A stretch of DNA of 64,000 nt, from positions 51,625,899 to 51,689,898 of the forward strand of contig CP136067.1 in NCBI GenBank assembly GCA_032622095.1, given 5' to 3'. Within the stretch, counting starts at the first letter, position 1. Each line of letters opens with the position of its first letter. The notes beneath the pieces were generated by a model. It was not told the DNA's origin and made no database searches. It saw nothing but the letters and a program-made list of their open reading frames with translations. The position numbers and the translations under genes are program-made. Shown piece by piece: positions 23,681 to 33,885 of this stretch. This DNA is from Siphonodentalium dalli (Eukaryota; Mollusca; Scaphopoda; Gadilida; Siphonodentaliidae).

Positions 23681-23841
23681 ATAAGGATTAACTGTCATGT
23701 GGACTGTTTTTATGGAGATGTAACGGTGAGGTAAGTGGACATAACTTGTGTAAAACCCGAAGGGTTTTACATACAAGTTATGACCACTTACCTCACCGTT
23801 ACATCTCCATAAAAATAGTCCACATGACAGTTAATCCTTAT
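23681..23841. mobile_element. Near-perfect foldback element (~75-bp arms)
   Basis: ATAAGGATTAACTGTCATGT... on the left is answered by ...ACATGACAGTTAATCCTTAT on the right. The arms pair almost completely, with a loop of only about four bases (CGAA near 23758). Arms this long and this well matched suggest a recent foldback insertion or a hairpin-forming RNA. Confidence 0.75.
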
Positions 23842-24368
23842 ATTTATATACATTTAGCGAAAAAGCCACTTTTGTAAATTTATTTAAATCGAAAAGTGTA
23901 TCGTGACAAGATCAGCCCAAAATACCCAATAGCACCCTTGGCAAAAGTTAATAGGAACAATTTCTCTTCATATTGAAACCCGATGATGTATTAAGTCAGT
24001 CCTGCGCGAGTCCAAATGCGCCCAAAACATTACGCGTTCGTCTTTCCAAACCTAATGACGTATCGATGGTGTTATTAGCTTGGTGTCATGAGGCGTTGCG
24101 CATTCACCGAGAAATAACTGCAACTAGCCACGTGGGCGCCGACCAATCAGAATGCTGGATTTAGTGATGACAACACTTAGTGTGTAAATATATAATTATA
24201 TTAGTTGTCAATATCAAGCTCAGCAGCTTATTAAAGTGGCCATATTTCCTGACACATGTCTGTCGCAACACTTAAACAGTCTGCTGTTGAACTTGTCAAA
24301 TCAAACGCCGCCAATATATACTACTGACTCGAATGCATTGTATCCTATCTAACTTCGTCAATCTTCAG

Positions 24369-24470
24369 ACTGTGGTGGGAAGGTTTGCTATAACGATGGT
24401 GCACTGGATGTTAATACTTGCGACTGTAAGTGCAAGAAGAGAGACTACTATGTGGGAGATATATGTGAAC
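24369..24470 (+). CDS. Exon: EGF-like module
   Basis: The acceptor is CGTCAATCTTCAG (ends 24368) and the donor is GTGAGT at 24471; the exon is 102 nt and 1-1 symmetrical. The AC start joins the preceding G to make Asp, followed by CGGKVCYNDG, then CDCKC, then YVGDICE. The six cysteines (C, C, C-x-C-x-C, C) with the terminal G-D-x-C-E are the pattern of an EGF-like or laminin-type module. The module follows directly after the CAP hinge. Symmetrical phase-1 exons are typical of extracellular shuffled modules. The exact subfamily is uncertain because the loop between the second and third cysteines is short. Confidence 0.78.
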
Positions 24471-24641
24471 GTGAGTACCAATACTCGGAGACGGAAACCA
24501 AGCCCATACCTGTGTCGCAATTTAAGATGGCGTTGAGGTGACATATCCCCTAACCTTTGGAGGCTTCCCAGGTTCCAGTTGGAAACAGGAACAATAGATT
24601 TTATGCACTATTTTTATTTCTAGCAAACTGGACGTCTTTCC

Positions 24642-24896
24642 TTAAAGGGGTACTTACCCTAATTCCCGCCATTTATGTGACGATCTCCTTTTATACTCAA
24701 CAGAATATATGCGACAAATGAATGAATTTGATTATTTTCATTTTCATTACTTCCATGGTGTTGGTATCGTTTATATGGACATGGGTGTATTTTGCACTAA
24801 TCCGTGACTCAAATTAATTAATTTGTTGATATATTCTGTTGAGTATAAAAGGAGATGGTCCCATAAATGGCCGGTTTAGTGCACAGTCCCACTTTC
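24642..24896. mobile_element. MITE with TTAAAGGGGTAC ends, copy 1
   Basis: The left arm (TTAAAGGGGTAC, then ATCTCCTTTTATACTCAACAG) is mirrored by the right arm (CTGTTGAGTATAAAAGGAGA, then CCATAAATGGCCGG). Same family as 47004-47359. The right terminus here is degraded. Confidence 0.75.
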
Positions 24897-25289
24897 ACTC
24901 TAGAAAATGATTTATTACGTTAGTCAAATTTAGCTGACATGATATGAGTCGAATTTTTTTTCTATGAAAACTGAATTCTATTGGGTTGTAATAGTGATTC
25001 ACGGAACTCACAAAAACTGAAAGTGATATTGCAGTCTGGTACACGTGTATAAACTATTAGTTAAAATTGATATAGGACAATGTTTGTCTCGAGAACGAAA
25101 ATTCTGAAGCGAACACTCCCCAACAATCGAGAGACTAGCTACGTCTCTGAAAAAAACTAACCTCATATATGAAACCCTGCAAACTTAATTACATGTATGT
25201 ATGGGGCGAAAACATGCAGGAAATATCGTTATTACCTAGGTGGGATTTTGAGTGCTATTTGCACGGTGGAGGACTCGTGTCTTAAACGT

Positions 25290-26076
25290 GTCTTAAAAGA
25301 TCTGTGTGTGTGTGTGTGGTGTGTCTGTGTGTGTGTTCGCGATGAACTCGAAAACGGCAGACCCGATTTCGATGAAACTTCGTATGTGAGGTTACTATCG
25401 GTCGGGAAGTGGCATAGGCATATTAATTTTCAGATCCGAGGTCAACTTTTCACGTGCCGATGTCAAATCTGTTTTTACGCTGTGTTGCGGGACTTTCATT
25501 TGAGTTCGGTGCTTACAAATCGATTCGAAACAGCGCGAATAATAAAATGTCAGTCATAATAATGACACTGTGAGAATCTTTCGTGTTTCCTCTTTCCAAC
25601 GATATATAATGCGTATGTATCCGTTTTAGTTATCTGCCTCGATTATCAAGAAGAAGTGGTACTATCTTCCATCAGGATAAAAACAATGCGTAACTTCTAT
25701 GACGTCGTTAGAGGTCATAACGTTAGATCACGCTAACGCTTAACCGGCCGATGCATTTGACTGTTTCAGACGTCTTGGCGATATCTCGGGCACCGATGGT
25801 AATTTATCTTTACGTTGAAACTTGATAATTAATGAGCGTGTGTATATGAGGCGCGTTTATATACTTGAGTGGAAATCAAATCGGGTTAAACTGGCGGATT
25901 TTTACGGACGAAATTTGATGCACAGGGTATCTCGGTATCCGCTGGACCGATTTCCCGGTATCCGCTGGGCCGATTTCCACCATTTTTGGGGTGTTGGTGT
26001 TTGACCCCACCTGACCTTGACCTTCAAAATGGTCAATTCAAGGTCAAAGCCCGGACGAAGTCGGGTCACCTTCTAG
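25290..26076 (+). mobile_element. Helitron-like unit, family B, 5'-truncated (array 3)
   Basis: The 5' TC terminus is missing; homology begins at AAAAGATCTGTGTGTG. The family B segment and ATG frame are present, then hairpin, CACCTT and CTAG (26073-26076), immediately followed by TCTCCTATATATTTTG of the next unit. Confidence 0.68.
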
Positions 26077-26817
26077 TCTCCTATATATTTTGAAGACCTC
26101 TGTCTGTTTGTTTGTTTGTATGTTTGTCTGTATGTTTGTCTGTATGTTTGTCATTTATACAAATCTACGATTCTCGACCGATCGGGACCAAACTTGGTAC
26201 GTGTGTGTAGTTTGACAAGGCGGTGGACGTTGTCGTATTTGCGAGCCCGTGCGGCGCCCGCTTCGCGCATGCGCAGACGAGATCTCGGAAACGGGTGGAG
26301 CTATCGACTTGAAATTTGGTATGTGAATGTATCTTGCCCCGGATACGAATTTTATCGGGTCGCCGAGCCCGTGCGACGCCAGCTTCGCTCATGCGCAGAC
26401 GAGATCTCGGAAACTATACAAACTATTTTTCAAATAATATACAATGATATACTGTATGTATACACTTGTAAATATGTTATACCTATTGTGTTGACAACCC
26501 AAATTATTATGTATCAGTGTTATAACGGCAATTGGGAGAGGGGGTTATGTATAAGTGGATCGCACTTGTCCTCCAATCCCAATGCCAATCTGTATTGTTA
26601 TATACTTATTGGTAATAAATATGTTTAAACCAACGGGTGGAGCTATCGACTTGAAATTTGCTATGTGAATGTATCTTGCCCCGGATACGAATTTTATCGC
26701 CGAGCCCGTGCGACGCCAGCTTCGCGCATGCGCAGACCAGATCTCGGAAACGGGTGGAGCTTTCGACTTGAAATTTGGTTTTTGAATAGCCCGGACAACG
26801 TCGGGCTCATCGGCTAG
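26077..26817 (+). mobile_element. Helitron-like unit, family C, with a 218-bp insertion
   Basis: 5' TCTCCTATATATTTTGAAG, a TGTT/TCTG microsatellite, and a body of ~125-bp modules (GAGCCCGTGCGACGCCAGC, CGCATGCGCAGAC, GATCTCGGAAACGGGTGGAG). The 3' hairpin is AGCCCGGACAACGTCGGGCT, then CATCGG and CTAG (26814-26817). It has the same terminal logic as families A/B but a different body. A foreign piece at 26415-26632 splits one module. Confidence 0.7.
26415..26632 (+). mobile_element. Short retroelement 3' end inserted in a Helitron-like unit
   Basis: It interrupts GGAAAC|GGGTGG of a family C module with a possible AAC duplication (26412-26414 and 26632-26634). It ends GGTAATAAATATGTTTAAAC, a tail shared with the minus-strand copy at 34484-34600, which also shares GGGATTGGAGGACAA. 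Probably a LINE or SINE 3' fragment. Confidence 0.5.
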
Positions 26818-27218
26818 TCTCATATATATTTTGAAGACCTCTGTCTGTATGTTTGTTTGTCTGTCTGTCTGTCTGTCATTAATACAAATCTACGATTCTT
26901 GACCGATCGGGACGAAACTTGGTACGTGAGTGTAGTTTGACCAGGCGGTCGTCGCTGTCGTATTGGCGAGCCCGTGCGGCGCCCGCTTCGCGCATGCGCA
27001 GACGAGATCTCGGAAACGGGTGGAGCTATCGACTTGAAATTTGCTATGTGAATGTATCTTGCCCCGGATACGAATTTTATCGGGTCGCCGAGCCCGTGCG
27101 ATGCCAGCTTCGCGCATGCGCAGACCAGATCTCGGAAACGGGTAGAGCGATCGACTTGAAATTTGGTTTTTGAATAGCCCGGATGAATAGTCCGGACAAC
27201 GTCGGGCTCATCGGCTAG
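26818..27218 (+). mobile_element. Helitron-like unit, family C (401 bp)
   Basis: It starts TCTCATATATATTTTGAAG directly after CTAG and ends with the ACAACGTCGGGCT hairpin and CTAG at 27215-27218. It contains two internal ~125-bp modules. Confidence 0.7.
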
Positions 27219-27786
27219 TCTCATATATATTTTGAAGACCTCTGTCTGTATGTTTGCATGTTTGTCTGTATGTTTGTCATTTATACAAATCTACGATTCT
27301 CGACCGATCGGGACGAAACTTGGTACGTGTGTGTAGTTTGACCAGGCGGTGGACGTTGTCGTATTGGCGAGCCCGTGCGGCGCCCGCTTCGCGCATGCGC
27401 AGACGAGATCTCGGAAACGGGTTGAGCTATCGACTTGAAATTTGCTATGTGAATGTATCTTGCCCCGGATACGAATTTTATCGGGTCGCCGAAACCGTGC
27501 GATGCCAGCTTCGCGCATGCTCAGACCAGATCTCGGAAACGGGTGGAGCTATCGACTTGAAATTTGTTATGTGAATGTGTATCTTGCCCCGGATACGAAT
27601 TTTATCGGGTCGCCGAGCCCGTGCGACGCAAGCTTCGCGCATGCGCAGACCAGATCTCGGAAACGGGTGGAGCTATCGACTTGAAATTTGGTTTTTGAAT
27701 AGCCCCGACAACGTCGGGCCGGGTAGAGCTATCGACTTGAAATTTGGTTTTTGAATAGCCCGGACAACGTCGGGCTCATCGGCTAG
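27219..27786 (+). mobile_element. Helitron-like unit, family C (568 bp)
   Basis: Same ends as its neighbour, with more internal modules. The 3' tail (GAATAGCCC, ACAACGTCGGG) is partly duplicated at 27695-27775. CTAG lies at 27783-27786. Confidence 0.7.
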
Positions 27787-28398
27787 TCTATTATATATTT
27801 TGGAAGATCTGTTTGTGTGTGTGTGTGTGTGTCTGTGTGTTCGCAACGAACTCGAAAACGGCCGATCCGATTTCGATGAAACTTGGTATGTGGGGGTATT
27901 TTCGGCCGGGGGTGGCATGGGCCTATTAATTTGTCCGTGCAACGTGACCTTGACCTTGAAATCGGGTCATTCCAAGGTCAAACGCCCGAATATCACGGGA
28001 TTTCGATGAAACTTGGTATGTGGGGATACTTTCGTATGGGGAGTCTCATAAGCATATTCCCTTGCCCGTGCGACGTGACCTTGACCTTGAAATCGGGTCA
28101 ATTCAAGGTCAAATCGCCAATTTTGATGGTATTTCGACGAAATTTTATACATAGGGTTACTTTTGTCCACTGTGTGTTTTGGACGGGTCAAATCGTGACC
28201 CCGACCTGACCTTGACCTTCAAAATGATCAATTCAATGTCAAATCGGGTAAAACCGGATGGATTTCGACGGGTACTTTTGTCGGGTACTTTTGTTCGGGC
28301 AGTGATTTGGACGGGTCAAATCGTGACCCCACTTGACCTTGGCCTTCAAAATAGACAATTCAAGGTCAAAGCCCGGACGAAGTCGGGTCACCTTCTAG
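27787..28398 (+). mobile_element. Helitron-like unit, family A (612 bp)
   Basis: Begins TCTATTATATATTTTGG straight after a family C CTAG. It carries a (GT)n, all GACCTTGA modules, a hairpin and CTAG at 28395-28398. This is a clean full-length example of family A. Confidence 0.72.
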
Positions 28399-29190
28399 TC
28401 TATTATATATTTTGGAAGATCTGTCTGTGTGTGGTGTGTGTTGTGTGTGTTCGCGATGAACTCGAAAACGGCCGACCCGATTTCGATGAAACTTCGTATG
28501 TGGGGCTATTTTCGGTCGGGGACGGGCATGGGCCTATTGATTTTCAAATCCGAGGTCAACTTTTCACGTGCCGAGGTGAAATCTGGTTTTACGCTGTGTT
28601 ACGGGACTTTCATTTGAGTTCGGTGCTTACAAATCGATTCGAAACAGCGCGAATAATAAACTGCCAGTCATAATAATGACACTGTGAGAATCTTTCGTGT
28701 TTCCTCTTTCCAACGATATATAATGCGTATGTATCCGTGTTAGTCATCTGCCTCAATTATCAAGAAGAAGTGGTACTATCTTCCATCAGGATAAAAACAA
28801 TGCGTAACTTCTATGACGTCGTTAGAGGTCATAACGTTAGATCACGTTAACGCTTAACCGGCCGATGCATTTGACTGTTTCAGACGTCTTGGCGATATCT
28901 CGGGCACCGATGGTAATTTATCTTTACGTTGAAACTTGATAATTAATGAGCGTGTGTATATGAGGCGCGTTTATATTCTTGAGTGGAAATCAAATCGGGT
29001 TAAACTGGCGGATTTTTACGGACGAAATTTGATGCATAGGGTATCTCGGTATCCGCTGGACCGATTTCCCGGTATCCGCTGGGCCGATTTCCATCATTTT
29101 TGGGGTGTTGGTGTTTGACCCCACCTGACATTGACCTTCAAAATAGTCAATTCAAGGTCAAAGCCCGGACGAAGTCGGGTCACCTTCTAG
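28399..29190 (+). mobile_element. Helitron-like unit, family B (792 bp), array end
   Basis: Starts TCTATTATATATTTTGG after CTAG and contains the family B segment with its ATG frame to 29118. It ends in hairpin and CTAG at 29187-29190, then TAATAATATA. This is the right edge of array 3. Confidence 0.72.
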
Positions 29191-29398
29191 TAATAATATA
29201 TTTGTGTATTCGCATGTACAACGCATTGTATGTAACTTGCATCTGTTGAACAAATAAACAATATTTAAACCAATCTAAATGTCTGAAAATAAATATGTCA
29301 GGAAATTGACCATTTGTTACCTGTCATCTTTTTTTTCTTGCCATTGGTAGGACGCGTCAATGCAGTGTGATATGCTCAATACTCCCGAACAGTCAACG

Positions 29399-30098
29399 GC
29401 TGCGGACACACGTACCACCAGTAGCGATGGCATAGTAGGTGTCACAATTTATTATGGTGGAGTTTGGTGACAATTGTGTGACAATAATTCTGTGCCATAG
29501 CACAGTTTCCGCACAATGAGTTGACTGGACCAATTAACCCATTGCGTTTCACCAAGGTTGATCTCTGATCTTTACGGTTTGCTACATTGTATTCTTTAAG
29601 ATGTATATAATTGCACGATCGATCGTCCACAATTGTGTTTGACCGTGGCAATCCCTCATTCACTCACATATCATGCACGTATAGTATTTTATTGATATGA
29701 ACTCACTACTCACTCACTCACTATTAACTCACTCACTATTAATTTCATGCGTATTAAGACAGTTCCCCAATTGTGTATTTAATTTTGCGACGTTTAGTTC
29801 TACGCGTAATTCAGCTAACATTATCATGTGGGCCGATGAAGCTGTGTCGGAACTGTTTGGGGGAAATGCCGCTGAAAGAAAGTATCTGTAATAAACAAAG
29901 CGAACAATATACACAGGGACCAAAACAAGAAAAATGCTAATCATAACGAACTTTGGAAGACTCATTGTGAGAATATGCAGAGGGCGACATGGCTAGCTAT
30001 GGCATATTAATTGTGTCGACCAATTGTCACCAAAGTCCACCATAATAAATTGTCACACCTACTATGCCATAGCTACTGTGGTACGTGTGTCCGCAGCC
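29399..30098. mobile_element. 0.7-kb TIR element (~78-bp arms)
   Basis: Left GGCTGCGGACACACGTACCA... and right ...GTACGTGTGTCCGCAGCC are inverted repeats extending through GGCATAGTAGGTGTCACAAT and GGTGACAATTG. No transposase is seen. The centre contains an ACTC microsatellite (29698-29740). Solo arm-like pieces of the same family occur at about 42874-42960 and 49950-50018. Confidence 0.75.
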
Positions 30099-30308
30099 AA
30101 CCTTGGTCCAGTGGAAGACAATTTCGAATCATAAAATTGGGAACATCAACGAATTGTATCCTGATGACGAATCACATGCATTTCAATCATAGTGATTGCC
30201 TCTTGGTGATGAACGGTTGATTCAAATGATGCCACGGCTCATCACGATGAGCACCATCATCTTGCTAAAGTGCGTTATTAACATTTAACAGCACTGATAA
30301 TGCGTTAA

Positions 30309-30700
30309 CCCTTTACCCAACAGAAGGGCCCTGTGCCAATGCATTCTCTTATATATGCGAGTCGACCATAGGTCGCCTCGCATATATAAGAGAATGCATT
30401 GGCTTAACACATTAAATATTATAAAATTGTTGAAGAATGTAAGAAAAAATGGTAAAAAGTGTTAAAAAAAGTTTTTTTATAGGCCAATGCATTCTCTTAT
30501 ATATGCGAGGCGACCTATGGTCGACTCGCATATATAAGAGAATGCATTGGCACAGGGCATAACTGTAACTATCACAATGTGGTCAAGGAGCCGATTCCAA
30601 TGATATCCATATTTGTATGGTTCTATTGAGACAGACCGAAGATATTTTAGGCTGTTGAAGCTTTATTTGGCCGGTTTTGGTCGGTTTGTTGGGTAAAGGG
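30309..30700. mobile_element. piggyBac-type MITE with TTAA target duplication
   Basis: The 14-bp TIR CCCTTTACCCAACA (30309-30322) is mirrored by TGTTGGGTAAAGGG (30687-30700), and both ends are flanked by TTAA (30305-30308, 30701-30704). TTAA duplication and CCC-starting ends are the piggyBac signature. Inside sit two hairpins (30335-30403 and 30483-30551), each of ~30-bp arms sharing GCCAATGCATTCTCTTATAT. The two hairpins are themselves inverted copies within 30328-30558. It has no transposase and is non-autonomous. Confidence 0.8.
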
Positions 30701-30704
30701 TTAA

Positions 30705-32170
30705 GGACATTGTGGCCGGATTCGCCATCTTCATTTTAAACCCAGTTTCAGGACACTCCGCGGTTTAAACGGCGTTTGACAGCTAAAGCGTTTAAAGTCG
30801 AGACCGAACGCCAAAGTGACGGAATCGTGAATTCAGTTTCACATTGGTCCAACCAGATATGGGGCTAATACTATAAACGTCTACGGGCGTAATTTACAAG
30901 ACGGTAACATTTCGAGTACTATAATCGGAAATAATAAACGTAGTATACGTGTACTTTTATGGTGGGATATTTACACGGCATTTTCGTGGAATCAAACGTC
31001 ATGTTTACGGTATTTGCGTATTTTAAAATAAACGTGCCGTAAATGTCACGTATATTCGATACATGGAAAATACGTGATATCGCCATATCCGCAAACCTCA
31101 CTTTTTTCCAGTGAATATATCAACGGCATTATAGCAATGTGTTATCGACAGCTTGATGATTTTCAACACAGTTTCAACAAAGCTTCGGTACAGTCAACGT
31201 AGTATGTACATAGTTAGGTGTAAAAATGTTATATTCGTCTTGATAGGGATAAGCCAATTGCTGACCATTTCGGTCTTCCAGGGCACTCGGTATATGATTT
31301 GAATGCGTATCTCTTTGTGGATAGAGGTCGATACAACTAATATCTAATAAGTGTGGATTAATTGATTCAAAGAATAAAAGAATATGAACATTGCAACAGT
31401 CCCAAAATGGTATAAACACTATCGCAAATTCCACCGGCGCCATTGTTCTCATTTGTGTACGTCCATACGTCAGCACGAAATAGTACACAATGTCAATTAC
31501 TTCCACACTATATTCAACTGTCTCGAACTTTTGTGGAAACTGTTAATTCCTCAATTTATCCCACAGGGTTAGAGTGAAAGACAACAACTGGAATGCGTTC
31601 ATACCTACCTGTTTAGAAAAACGTTAATTATTTACAGGAAGCCAATACAATAAATGTAGTATTAAGAAATACAACATGTGGGTGACAATTTTTTGAGGCA
31701 CAATAATGTAGGCCAAAAGAGTGCAGACAAATGTGTATTCCCAAAACAAACAAAAACAAACAAACGAGGAGGGAGGGAGGGTTTTCAAAATAAGCGACCG
31801 CCTTCGCCGATAAATTTATTGGAAAGAAAGATAACACAACCACTTCGCGCATCCCTTCCGACAAAAAATATAGTTCCCACGATTCTGCTCTGTGAATTGT
31901 TGCCATTCGCAAACTAAATAGCATTACTGCCAAAATACTTGTACTTTATAATTATGTTTTAATTTCGTCTAAGTACTTCCCAACATCAGTGTATATCTTA
32001 CTTATCTGAAATGTCATGCGTTATGGTGTAGTGATCTATGCCAGTGGAAGATCTCGCTACCAAACATGTTTGTGTTTGTACACAATTTTGGTTTTAATTC
32101 ACGCATCTGGTTAACCCATTGGGATAAAATACGTCGCTCTTGTACGACTATGTTATGTACATGTAGATTA
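30705..32170. other. No gene recognised
   Basis: Intron 3 sequence with short chance frames. A purine-rich stretch with AAACAAACAAACGAGGAGGGAGG lies at about 31750. Nothing else was recognised. Confidence 0.4.
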
Positions 32171-32173
32171 TGC

Positions 32174-32174
<1 letters not shown>

Positions 32175-32219
<45 letters not shown>
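32175..32219. repeat. (AT)n microsatellite
   Basis: Uninterrupted AT dinucleotide run of about 45 bp. Confidence 0.95.
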
Positions 32220-32221
<2 letters not shown>

Positions 32222-32382
32222 CATTGATAAAGGCGGTGGGCCGAAAGCTACGAAAACAGAGAGCATTGTTATTTATTGTGAGAATTTAGTGTCCAGACAG
32301 TTTGTTCAAAGGAAGAATGTATAATTCAGCAATTTTTTCAGAAAATTGAAACCGTACCGATCGTACCATTTCAGAATAAACA

Positions 32383-32485
32383 ACGTCCGAAATACACAAA
32401 AGTATAAATATACGTCCGAAATACACAAAAGTATAAATATACGTCCGAAATACACAAAAGTATAAATATACGTGCGAAAGACACT
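32383..32485. repeat. 29-bp tandem repeat, ~3.5 copies
   Basis: Unit ACGTCCGAAATACACAAAAG plus TATAAATAT, repeated at 32383, 32412 and 32441, with a decayed partial copy from 32470. Confidence 0.9.
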
Positions 32486-32840
32486 GTAAACCTATGGAAA
32501 GAGTTCAGATCGAAATGTTATGTTTTGGTGTTAAAATGTGTTTTTGTATGGAGATAACTAATTGACGTGCTAAATCATTTTCACCAGAATATGTGTGTAT
32601 AAGTTATAACTATATATATATATAGAAGCCATGTATGCACTATTCCGGCCATATCATGCAGCGGCACACGCAGATCAAATGTGCACAATCTACACTGTAA
32701 TTCATTTTGAATACAGCGATGAATATGTCCGTTTCCCAATGAAATTCAAACTTTTAAACATTCGTGTGGCTATTGAATATATTATTTGTCGTATAATGGT
32801 TATAACGTGAGGCCTTCACATATCACGCCTTTCTTTGCAG

Positions 32841-32966
32841 TTGACTGTGCTATGAACGTAACGGATCCACCGTATCCGTGTGACAGTTACAAAGAATCAT
32901 ATTGCCTCCAATTTATGAACCTGTCTCCTGAATGTCCAGAACTCTGTCAGCAGTGCTACGGGTCGG
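32841..32966 (+). CDS. Exon: ShKT-like six-cysteine module
   Basis: The acceptor is CCTTTCTTTGCAG (ends 32840) and the donor is GTAAGT at 32967; the exon is 126 nt, symmetrical 1-1. The peptide starts DC, then has PYPC, SYC, PECPELCQQC. Six cysteines spaced C-x10-C-x6-C-x9-C-x3-C-x2-C with a leading D-C fit the ShKT fold. That fold is named after a sea-anemone potassium-channel toxin but is widespread in ordinary secreted animal proteins, often after CAP or protease domains. Here it follows the EGF-like exon in matching phase, so a role as an accessory extracellular module is more likely than a toxin. The lysine-tyrosine channel-blocking dyad was not assessed. Confidence 0.8.
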
Positions 32967-33110
32967 GTAAGTGGACTTGCCAATCAACCAATGACTTATA
33001 TCGACACATAAGCTTCAAACCTTGAAATAGACATGGTACAATAACTACTCGCTATCGCACCTTCTGGGAATCATCATATAGCAATAACCACATGCAAGAC
33101 CAGTCATACG

Positions 33111-33510
33111 ATAATGATTAGATATAAAGAAATATCTACTCGGGGTCACGATTAGATAGCGATTGATATTCAATCTGGGTAACAGGTGCCACGCGATGTT
33201 TATTCTGATTGTATTTAAAAATGGGTATTCAAATTTAATCAAATGGGGGTGTTTATATTGACTAAATGACCGAGATTTTTTAAAAGGGCGTTTAACTGAA
33301 GAATTGATATAAAGAGCGTTTGAAACTGTTTCAGATAAATCCGTTGTTTAGTCTAATGTACGTTCTATATTGTGTTTTTACCATTCCCATTAACTCAGGA
33401 AGCTCATTTAGAAATACAATCCTAACATCGCGTGGCACCTATTATTCAGATTGTATACCAATTAATATAGAATCGTGAATCCCGATTAAGTATATTTCGC
33501 TATTCAATCG
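33111..33510. mobile_element. MITE with TIRs (same family as 21032-21475)
   Basis: The left end (GATTAGATAGCGATTGATATTC, then AACAGGTGCCACGCGATGTT) and the right end (AACATCGCGTGGCACCTATT, then AATCGTGAATCCCGATTAAG, TATTTCGCTATTCAATCG) are inverted repeats. It occupies most of the 760-bp intron 4. Confidence 0.7.
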
Positions 33511-33571
33511 CGTGCGTGATTGGTGGCAGGACATGCATGTAAACTGTATAGATGAGTCTGTATAAAGTTCC

Positions 33572-33623
33572 GTTCCGTAACTCCACTTTCGTTGACGAAC
33601 ATACTCATGTAGAGTTACGGAAC
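33572..33623. repeat. Small inverted repeat
   Basis: GTTCCGTAACTC (33572-33583) pairs with GAGTTACGGAAC (33612-33623) across a 28-bp loop, within intron 4. Significance unknown. Confidence 0.6.
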
Positions 33624-33726
33624 TTGACAAAAGGAATATCCGTAAACTCAAACTTCAATCTTATATAATAACTTATTGTTTCCCTCTGAACCATGTAAAA
33701 CTAACACCTGCGTTATCTGCGTTCAG

Positions 33727-33885
33727 GGGCGACAACTACAACAATGGAGCCTCAGGATAAAACGATTCATTTGGTCGACAGAACTTATATACATGGAACA
33801 TTCAATGTTAATGATGTGGGAAACAAGGTCACAACCAACGGGAGTCCAGATGGATCAAAGCCGCAGAATTCTGAAAAACTTGCAA
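33727..33885 (+). CDS. Exon: polar Thr/Asn/Ser-rich linker
   Basis: The acceptor is CGTTATCTGCGTTCAG (ends 33726) and the donor is GTAAGT at 33886; 159 nt, phase 1-1. After completing a Gly codon with the previous exon, the frame reads ATTTT, MEPQDKTIHLVDR, then Asn-, Lys- and Ser-rich sequence to EKLA. No cysteines and no domain are recognised. The composition fits a flexible extracellular stalk between the cysteine-rich modules and a membrane-proximal tail. Support comes from splice signals and phase agreement on both sides rather than homology, so confidence is moderate. Confidence 0.58.

Noticed and set aside
8915-29190. Autonomous Helitron genes (Rep/helicase)
   Set aside because: No frame with rolling-circle nuclease or helicase motifs was seen; all units are non-autonomous.
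32841-32966. Calling the gene a toxin because of the ShKT and CAP modules
   Set aside because: Both modules are common in ordinary secreted animal proteins. The EGF-like module, stalk and hydrophobic tail favour a surface or matrix role.
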